Shown one piece after another: positions 21,937-27,053 of a stretch of 27,053 nucleotides of DNA. Position numbers and translations under genes: made by a program. This DNA comes from Firmicutes bacterium ZCTH02-B6 (GTDB lineage: Bacteria > Bacillota > Limnochordia > Limnochordales > ZCTH02-B6): the NCBI GenBank assembly GCA_002159155.1, contig LZRQ01000030.1, positions 1-27,053 on the forward strand, in the 5' to 3' direction. The notes under the pieces are model-generated. The model was not told the DNA's origin. It did no database searches and was given only the letters and a program-made list of their open reading frames with translations. Position 1 is the stretch's first letter. Each line of letters begins with the position of its first letter.

Positions 21937-24701
21937 TACGCCACTAACCCCTCGTTTAGCTCATTGAGAATATCCTTGTACTCTTGCCCAAACAGCTGAT
22001 AGAAACGCCCAAGGCCTCCCTGACGGTCAAAGGGAGCCAGCTCCAGATCCTCTGGGGTGATGTGAAAACTCGTAGCGATGTGGTCCCGAATCATATGCAA
22101 CCAGTGCATCTGCTCTTCCGTGAACTTGGGCGCATCGCCATGGTGGCGCTTGAATACCCACTCCTGGAATCGCTGCCTGACGACCGTGTCGAAGCTAGTG
22201 AGTTTCGGGTCCAACCCGACGACGCGGCGGAGAAGGGAAACGAGCGCCACAAGCTCGCTCTTTGGGGTTTCCGGCACGTTCTCCTCAAGCTGCCTGTAGG
22301 CGTTCCAAATGCGTGCTGGGGCAAGGGCCGGCTTGTCGGCCTTGAGTCGCTCGAGCACTTCTCGGACCATCTCGAGGGTGAGCTCCCGTAAGCGATAGGG
22401 CTGGTCATAGAAGATTCGGAGGGCAGTGAGCTCGTCTTTGTGTTGCTCCAGGTACGTCCGGAAGTCGGCAATCGCCTGCTCGGCGTTGACGACCGCCTCC
22501 CTATCCCAGCCCTCGCTGGTGACCTCATCTATGTTTCTGTCATCGATGACTTGCTCGATGGCCTTTCTGGCCGATTCGAGAAACTGCCGGACCTCCGGCG
22601 TGAGAGCCTTCGCCGCTTCTCGGGCCAAGTACTCCTGTGTCTCTCGCTTCTGGTCCTCGGTAGGCTCCTCGCCATGGTCCAGATGGAAACGCTCTCGGGC
22701 AGCCTTCTCGATGGTTTCCGGATCGTGAGCAGCGATGAGGGCCCTCGCGATGTCCTCGACCGATTGACCCCCGGTCAGTTCGGCGAATTCTTTGCGTTGC
22801 CTCGGCGTGAGGCGCGTGTTGAGGGTGGCGAGACGGCCGGCTGCGGAGAGAAACGTGTCCTCGTCGCTTCTACCCAGTGCGATAGCGTCTAGCAGGTCTT
22901 TGAAGGGCACTCCACGTTTGCGTTCGAGAGGACGAGAGTCGCTCTTGAGCGATGTCGTCACGCCGACGGCGTCGACAATGATAAAGCCCGACTTCCCGAG
23001 TGTCGCTGACGGCGACACTTTTCTCAGGTCGTCGGTGCTGATGGTACGGCAGCCCCGCCCTTTCATCTGTTCGAAGTAGCTGCGGCTGCGCGCGTCCCGC
23101 ATAAAGATAAGGCATTCCAGCGGCCTCACATCAGTCCCCGTTGCAATCATGTCAACGGTGACGGCAATCCTAGGATAGTAGGCGTTTCGCAGATCTGCCA
23201 GCGTCCCCCTGGGGTCATCTGCGCGGTAAGTGATCTTTTTGCAAAACGCGTTGCCTTCCCCGAACTCCTCTCGCACGATCTGGACGATGTCGTCGGCGTG
23301 GGAGTCGTCTTTGGCAAAGATGAGCGTCTTGGGAACCTCGTTGCGGCCGGGAAAGAGGACGGGAAGCCGCTCTTTAAAAGTCCGGATGATGGTGCGGATC
23401 TGGCTCGGATTGACTACGTCGCGATCAAGCTGTTTGCCGGTGTACGTGATATCCTCGTCCGGATGCTCCCAGCCCTGACGGCGGGTGAGCTTGTCCCTGA
23501 CGACGACGAAACCCTCGTCCTTTTTGATCACGCCGCCGTCCCGCGTGATCCGGGTTTCAATGCGATAGATCTCGTACCCGACGTTCACACCGTCGATGAC
23601 CGACTGCTCGTAGGGGTACTCGCTCACGACGTTCTCATGGAAATAGGCGAACGTCCGCTTGTCGGGCGTGGCGGTCAGGCCGATCTGGAAGGCGTCGAAG
23701 TACTCGAGGACTTGTTTCCAGACGTTATAAATCGACCGGTGACACTCGTCGATGATGATGAAATCGAAGAACTCTGGGGGGACGGTAGCGTTGTAGACGA
23801 CGGGGACCGGTTCCCGCTGCAGCACTCGTTCCGCCGGGTGCGTTTCTTCGTCGGCTTGATCAAGCTCCTCGTCCTTCAGGATCGAGTACATCCGCTGGAT
23901 AGTCGAGATGCAAACGCTGGAATCCTGAGCGATGTACCGGGAAGTCAAGCGTTGCACCCGATAAAGGTCGGTGAACTTGCGGTTGTCGTCGCGTGGCGTA
24001 TAGGCCATGAACTCCTGCTCGGCCTGCTCACCTAGGTTCTTCGTATCAACCAGGAATAGGACGCGGCGAGCCTTGGCGAACTTCAGGAGCCTGTAGATAA
24101 AGGTGATGGCCGTGTAGGTCTTCCCCGCCCCCGTGGCCATCTGGATTAGCGCCCGTGGCTTGGCCTCCCGAAACGAGGCTTCGAGATTGTTGATGGCCCG
24201 AAACTGGCACTTGCGTAGACCTTCCGGGCTCAAAGATGGAATGTCGTGCAGCCGGGCGCGAAGAGTCTTTGGTTCAGCCAACCACCGGCGCAAAGTCTCG
24301 GGCCTGTGGAAGGCAAAAACGGGGCGAGAGCGCGGTTTGGGATCAAGATAATCGGTGAAACGCGTCAGTTCGCCGGTTGACTCATAGGCGAAGCGCAGAG
24401 GGGTGGCGTTATCGAGCAGCTTGATTTTGGTCGTGCGGTATCGGTCCGTCTGGTCCTCATGGACGGTGAGCCGGAATCCCTCTTCTGCTCTTTTCGCTTC
24501 GATCACGCCTACGGGCTTGCCGTCAACGAACAGGACATAATCCGCCGGCCCTTCGGTCGTCTGCAGCTCACGAACCGCCACGCCGGTCGACGCGAAGACG
24601 TTCATGGTATCCTTCGTCTGCAACTGCCAACCGGCCGCAACAAGTAGATTGTCGATTTGATCGCGAGCTCTCTGCTCAGGGTGCTGGTTTGGGTACAGCA
24701 A
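21936..24701 (-). CDS. hsdR: Type I restriction enzyme endonuclease/translocase subunit HsdR (EcoEI-like)
   Basis: A 921-residue protein. The N-terminal PD-(D/E)XK nuclease is seen as Asp54 (GPADYV) and Glu68-x-Lys70 (VIEAK). SF2 helicase/translocase motifs follow: Walker A ATGAGKT (189-195), IIDECHRS (DEAD-box type, 316-323), GLTATP (341-346), then IAVTVDMIATGTD and QMKGRGCRT (motifs V and VI). The C-terminal several hundred residues match the EcoEI-type HsdR C-terminal domain that docks to the methylase. No internal stop or frameshift is seen, so it looks intact. The start is TTG at 24701, 2 nt after the stop of the frameshifted nucleotidyltransferase. Its Shine-Dalgarno is weak, so translation may depend on coupling. 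Confidence 0.95.
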   Translation of the reverse strand: MLYPNQHPEQRARDQIDNLLVAAGWQLQTKDTMNVFASTGVAVRELQTTEGPADYVLFVDGKPVGVIEAKRAEEGFRLTVHEDQTDRYRTTKIKLLDNATPLRFAYESTGELTRFTDYLDPKPRSRPVFAFHRPETLRRWLAEPKTLRARLHDIPSLSPEGLRKCQFRAINNLEASFREAKPRALIQMATGAGKTYTAITFIYRLLKFAKARRVLFLVDTKNLGEQAEQEFMAYTPRDDNRKFTDLYRVQRLTSRYIAQDSSVCISTIQRMYSILKDEELDQADEETHPAERVLQREPVPVVYNATVPPEFFDFIIIDECHRSIYNVWKQVLEYFDAFQIGLTATPDKRTFAYFHENVVSEYPYEQSVIDGVNVGYEIYRIETRITRDGGVIKKDEGFVVVRDKLTRRQGWEHPDEDITYTGKQLDRDVVNPSQIRTIIRTFKERLPVLFPGRNEVPKTLIFAKDDSHADDIVQIVREEFGEGNAFCKKITYRADDPRGTLADLRNAYYPRIAVTVDMIATGTDVRPLECLIFMRDARSRSYFEQMKGRGCRTISTDDLRKVSPSATLGKSGFIIVDAVGVTTSLKSDSRPLERKRGVPFKDLLDAIALGRSDEDTFLSAAGRLATLNTRLTPRQRKEFAELTGGQSVEDIARALIAAHDPETIEKAARERFHLDHGEEPTEDQKRETQEYLAREAAKALTPEVRQFLESARKAIEQVIDDRNIDEVTSEGWDREAVVNAEQAIADFRTYLEQHKDELTALRIFYDQPYRLRELTLEMVREVLERLKADKPALAPARIWNAYRQLEENVPETPKSELVALVSLLRRVVGLDPKLTSFDTVVRQRFQEWVFKRHHGDAPKFTEEQMHWLHMIRDHIATSFHITPEDLELAPFDRQGGLGRFYQLFGQEYKDILNELNEGLVA

Positions 24702-24703
24702 GG

Positions 24704-25089
24704 CTATCTGGCCACCCCGCCCAATTGTTGCGTCAGCACCGCTTTTCTTCGATTCAGAGTAAAGCGGACCCTTCCCAGGGTAATGCCCAGGTGCGTCGCG
24801 ACCGCGTAGTCGTGAACGAGCACGTCAACCGTTTGGATTTCGGCCAAGTCGTTGATGTATTGCTCGAGCAGCGTCAAGCGCGTTCTTGCAGCGACTGGAC
24901 GATGTCGATGCGGGCGAGCACGCGCCCTTCCTCGTCCAAACCAGGCTTGAACAGGACGCCGACGTCGATGTCGCTTGAGCGCGTCCATTGCCCGCGTGCC
25001 ATCGAGCCAAAGAGGTAGGCGGCCTCTACCTCGTCCCTTTCTTCAAGGAAAGGGGAAGCAGCGACCGACAGAACGCGATCGGCCGCCAA
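24704..25089 (-). pseudogene. Frameshifted MNT-type nucleotidyltransferase remnant
   Basis: Two overlapping frames together read like one MntA-type nucleotidyltransferase. The first (TTG at 25089 to a stop at 24874) has EAAYLFGSMARG with SDIDVGVLF: the GSxxxRG and DxD motifs of minimal nucleotidyltransferases. The second frame, shifted by -1 (equivalently +2) near 24876, continues LTLLEQYINDLAEIQTVDVLV and a weak match to the family's C-terminal 'VDLVVL...' strand, and stops at 24704. No slippery heptamer is evident. MntA normally pairs with a HEPN protein (HepT) as a toxin-antitoxin module, but no HEPN gene is seen. An assembly error could produce the same picture. Confidence 0.6.
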
Positions 25090-25107
25090 AGGCCCACCGA
25101 CTGCCGC

Positions 25108-26352
25108 TTACGGCGCCGGCACGATCCGGTAGACGAAACCGGTGTGGTCCGCCACGTACAGCTCTCCGGCCGCGTCTTCACCGAAGGCCGTGACCAGCAT
25201 GGCCTCCTGCAGCAGCTGCTCAAAGGGCCACATGGCCGGCTGCCGCCCGGGCTGCTCCCGGTAGCCCGCCGCCGGTTCCGTGGACATGGCCCAGATCGTC
25301 CCGCTGCAGTAATCGCCGAAGAGATAGTAGCCTTGCAGCTCCGGTATTCGGGTGCCGCGATAGACGTATCCGCCGGTAATGGAGCAACCCTGGGTGTGGT
25401 CATACTCGGCTACGGGCATGGTCAGCCCCCGCGTGTCGCAGCGGCGGTTGGCCGGGTAGCAGTGGCTGCCTTCCATGATATTCCAGCCGTAGTTTTGCCC
25501 GCCCCGGCTGGCGGCCGGCTGGAAGTGAATTTCCTCCCAGTTGTTTTGCCCGACGTCCGCGATATACAGGTCGCCCGTGGCCCGGTCAAAGGAGAACTTC
25601 CACGGGTTGCGGAGGCCAAACGCCCAGATCTCGGGGCGCGCGTTTCTGCGGCCGGCGAACGGGTTGCCGGGCGGTATCCCGTACGGTGTGCCGCCGTCCA
25701 CGTCGATGCGCAGCATCTTGCCTAGCAGCGTATTGAGATTTTGCGCGTTGCCCCACGGATCGCCGGCCCGGCCGCCGTCACCGGTGCCGATGTAGAGGTA
25801 GCCGTCGGGGCCAAAGACAACGGTGCCGCCGTTGTGGTTGGCGGCCGGCTGGTCGATGTGCAGGATCGGTCGCACCGTCGCGGGGTCCGCCGCCAAGGGA
25901 TCTGCCCCGACGCGGTACTCGACGATCTGCGTGTCCCCGGCGCGATCCGTGTAATTGACGTAGAAGCGGCCGTTGGAGGCAAAGTCCGGGTGAAACGCGA
26001 TGCTCAGCAGCCCGCGCTCGCCGCCCGTAGAAATTTGGTCCCGCAGGGACAAAAACGGCCTCTCCAACAGCCGGTCGGCTCGGAGGTCATACACCCGGAC
26101 GGTGCCGGTCTGCTCTACAATCCAGAGGTAGTCCGGGTAGCCCGGGGCGGAGGCGATGTGCACCGGTTGGCTAAATACGCCATTGAGCGGCTGCAGCTGC
26201 ACCGCCGGCAGCGCGGCCGCCCGCGCCGCCGGGAAGCACCCCAAAGCGAGGGCCGCCAAGAGAAACGCCATCACGCCGGCTCGAACCGTGCGGCATGCTC
26301 GGACCACACCATTTTCCCTGCCGACGCTCGCGCCATCGCGCCTACACCACAT
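25108..26352 (-). CDS. PQQ-dependent sugar (aldose) dehydrogenase-like exported protein
   Basis: A 414-residue six-bladed beta-propeller of the soluble glucose/aldose sugar dehydrogenase family (GDH-B/YliI type). The signal peptide spans about residues 24-45 (hydrophobic MAFLLAALALG). A Cys39 could form a weak lipobox (ALGC), otherwise cleavage after PAARA is likely. Family active-site features are GERGLLSIAFHPDF (111-124), NHNGGTVVFGPDGYLYIGTGDGG (catalytic His173, Asp192), and LRNPWKFSFD with Arg248. In characterised members PQQ oxidises sugars at the anomeric carbon outside the cell. ATG at 26352 with GAGGAGG 8 nt upstream. An extended frame to 26580 is rejected. No PQQ biosynthesis genes are in view. 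Confidence 0.9.
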   Translation of the reverse strand: MWCRRDGASVGRENGVVRACRTVRAGVMAFLLAALALGCFPAARAAALPAVQLQPLNGVFSQPVHIASAPGYPDYLWIVEQTGTVRVYDLRADRLLERPFLSLRDQISTGGERGLLSIAFHPDFASNGRFYVNYTDRAGDTQIVEYRVGADPLAADPATVRPILHIDQPAANHNGGTVVFGPDGYLYIGTGDGGRAGDPWGNAQNLNTLLGKMLRIDVDGGTPYGIPPGNPFAGRRNARPEIWAFGLRNPWKFSFDRATGDLYIADVGQNNWEEIHFQPAASRGGQNYGWNIMEGSHCYPANRRCDTRGLTMPVAEYDHTQGCSITGGYVYRGTRIPELQGYYLFGDYCSGTIWAMSTEPAAGYREQPGRQPAMWPFEQLLQEAMLVTAFGEDAAGELYVADHTGFVYRIVPAP

Positions 26353-26520
26353 GCGCGCCACCTCCTCGCCAGCATCATTCCACGCGGGGGCGGAAACTCC
26401 TGACCAACCCGGCACGCCGCGCGCATCGTTGAAGCCGGTTCCCGGTCGGGGAAGCGCGGCAGGGGGATTTTGCCGGCAAGCCGAAGCCTTGTGCCGGGTG
26501 CGGCGAGAGGGGAGAACCTG

Positions 26521-26787
26521 GTGGAAAGCACGACGCGCCGCTGGGAACCCGCGGTGGTGGACCGCTTCGCAGGCGACCACGCCTTATTGCTGGTGGGCGC
26601 CAGTGAGGTGGAGCGGGCCGTGCCGCGAGGCGCACTGCCTGACGACGCCAAAGAGGGCACATGGCTCAAAACGGCCTGGGACGGGGACAGGCTGGTATGG
26701 GCCGAAGTGGACCACAAGGCCACAGAGGCGGCCCGATCCCGCGTCGCGTCCAAGTTGGCTCGCTTGCGCCAGCGGGGACGGCCGTGA
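26521..26787 (+). CDS. DUF3006 domain protein
   Basis: An 88-residue protein. The family pattern is clear: AVVDRFAGDHALLLV, then AVPRGALPDDAKEGTWLK, followed by a charged helix (DHKATEAARSRVASKL). DUF3006 proteins are small, usually beside ComEC/metallo-beta-lactamase-type genes, and have no known activity. A GTG start at 26521 has GGGGAG 6 nt upstream. An in-frame ATG at 26470 is possible but lacks such a site. It converges on and overlaps by 122 bp the frame of a second, paralogous protein. It is divergent to the sugar dehydrogenase gene (168-bp gap without a clear promoter). Confidence 0.8.
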   Translation: MESTTRRWEPAVVDRFAGDHALLLVGASEVERAVPRGALPDDAKEGTWLKTAWDGDRLVWAEVDHKATEAARSRVASKLARLRQRGRP

Positions 26788-27053
26788 CACCGCTTCCCGG
26801 GGGCGGCCCAGGGCGCTGCCTCTTGGACCGCAGCGCGTCCAGCTGCGCGGCGATCCTCGCGCGAGCCGCTTCCGTGGCCGCATCATCGGCGCGAAAGACG
26901 TACACCGGGCTTGCCGTTTCCCGGTGACCCGCTTGGCCGTCCGCTGACAGGGGCATCAGCCGGCCCCAGGTCCCGGGATCGAGCCCTTCCGCGGCAACTA
27001 GCTTAGGCAGGGTCAACAGCGCGCCTCGCGCCCCAGGGAGGCGGGCGACCCAC
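26666..27053 (-). CDS. DUF3006-like protein, open at the window edge
   Basis: The frame enters from the right edge without a start inside the window. Visible residues read VARLPGARGALL, PKLVAAEGLDPGTW, then VYVFRADDAATEAARARIAAQLDALR. The last helix closely matches that of the neighbouring DUF3006 protein (ATEAARSRVASKL versus ATEAARARIAAQL), and the middle fits the 'VP...LP.G..EG' part more loosely. After RSKRQRP the frame continues about 40 residues into DNA that is antisense to the other gene's end, giving a Pro/Arg-rich tail and a stop at 26666. The tail may be non-functional overlap or a sign of a lost stop codon. The paralogy is the main support. Confidence 0.55.
   Translation of the reverse strand, partial: WVARLPGARGALLTLPKLVAAEGLDPGTWGRLMPLSADGQAGHRETASPVYVFRADDAATEAARARIAAQLDALRSKRQRPGPPPGSGVTAVPAGASEPTWTRRGIGPPLWPCGPLRPIPACPRPRPF

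Noticed and set aside
24865..24890. Programmed frameshift resembling the RF2 site (GCT TGA C) in the nucleotidyltransferase
   Set aside because: The continuing frame is -1 relative to the first, whereas the RF2-type event is +1, and no slippery heptamer was found. Decay or sequence error is simpler.

Overview
The window comes from a GC-rich bacterial chromosome, most likely an endospore-forming member of the Bacillota. Evidence for this is a SpoVAF/GerA-type spore germination gene, a YkvI-type transporter, many strong AGGAGG-like ribosome binding sites, and frequent GTG and TTG starts. The exact lineage cannot be fixed from the sequence alone. A high-GC thermophilic or compost-type lineage (Symbiobacterium- or Limnochorda-like) would fit. 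No tRNA, rRNA, CRISPR array, insertion sequence or origin was seen. No gene-free stretch exceeds 300 bases.

Layout. Positions 1-2353 (minus strand) hold a GTPase of the cyclic 2,3-diphosphoglycerate synthetase-like family, a short-chain dehydrogenase, and the start of a YczE-like membrane protein cut by the window edge. Positions 2606-5526 (plus) hold a cytosolic S9 prolyl-oligopeptidase-type peptidase translationally coupled to a YkvI-like transporter. Positions 5534-12234 (minus) read, in transcription order, livK-livH-livM-livG-livF (a complete branched-chain-amino-acid/amide ABC importer), a single-domain rhodanese, and an FMN-binding 'glutamate synthase family' oxidoreductase. Positions 12421-13792 (minus) encode two unrecognised proteins that share a homologous C-terminal domain. 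One of them carries a long Thr/Ala/Pro-rich linker. Divergent to them is a ChbG/YdjC-type deacetylase (13946-14881). Next come a small DUF2892 membrane protein with a clear sigma-A-type promoter overlapped by an inverted repeat, then spoVAF, a DUF1624 membrane acyltransferase-like protein and sfsA (14996-18670, minus).

Positions 18788-24701 (minus) are a complete type I restriction-modification operon in the order hsdR-hsdS-hsdM, with overlapping genes and visibly lower GC than its surroundings. Just upstream of hsdR lies a frameshifted MNT-type nucleotidyltransferase remnant. Its final stop ends 2 nt before the hsdR start. Upstream of that is an exported PQQ-type sugar dehydrogenase (25108-26352). 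The right end holds two convergent, overlapping DUF3006 paralogues, one of them open at the window edge.

The genes suggest peptide and amino-acid scavenging (peptidase, YkvI, Liv importer), sporulation/germination functions, and a horizontally acquired defence cassette. The least explained items are the paralogous pair at 12421-13792, the cysteine-poor FMN oxidoreductase, the frameshifted nucleotidyltransferase fused spatially to hsdR, the operator-like repeat at 15273-15307 and the convergent DUF3006 pair. No clearly new multi-gene system is proven.
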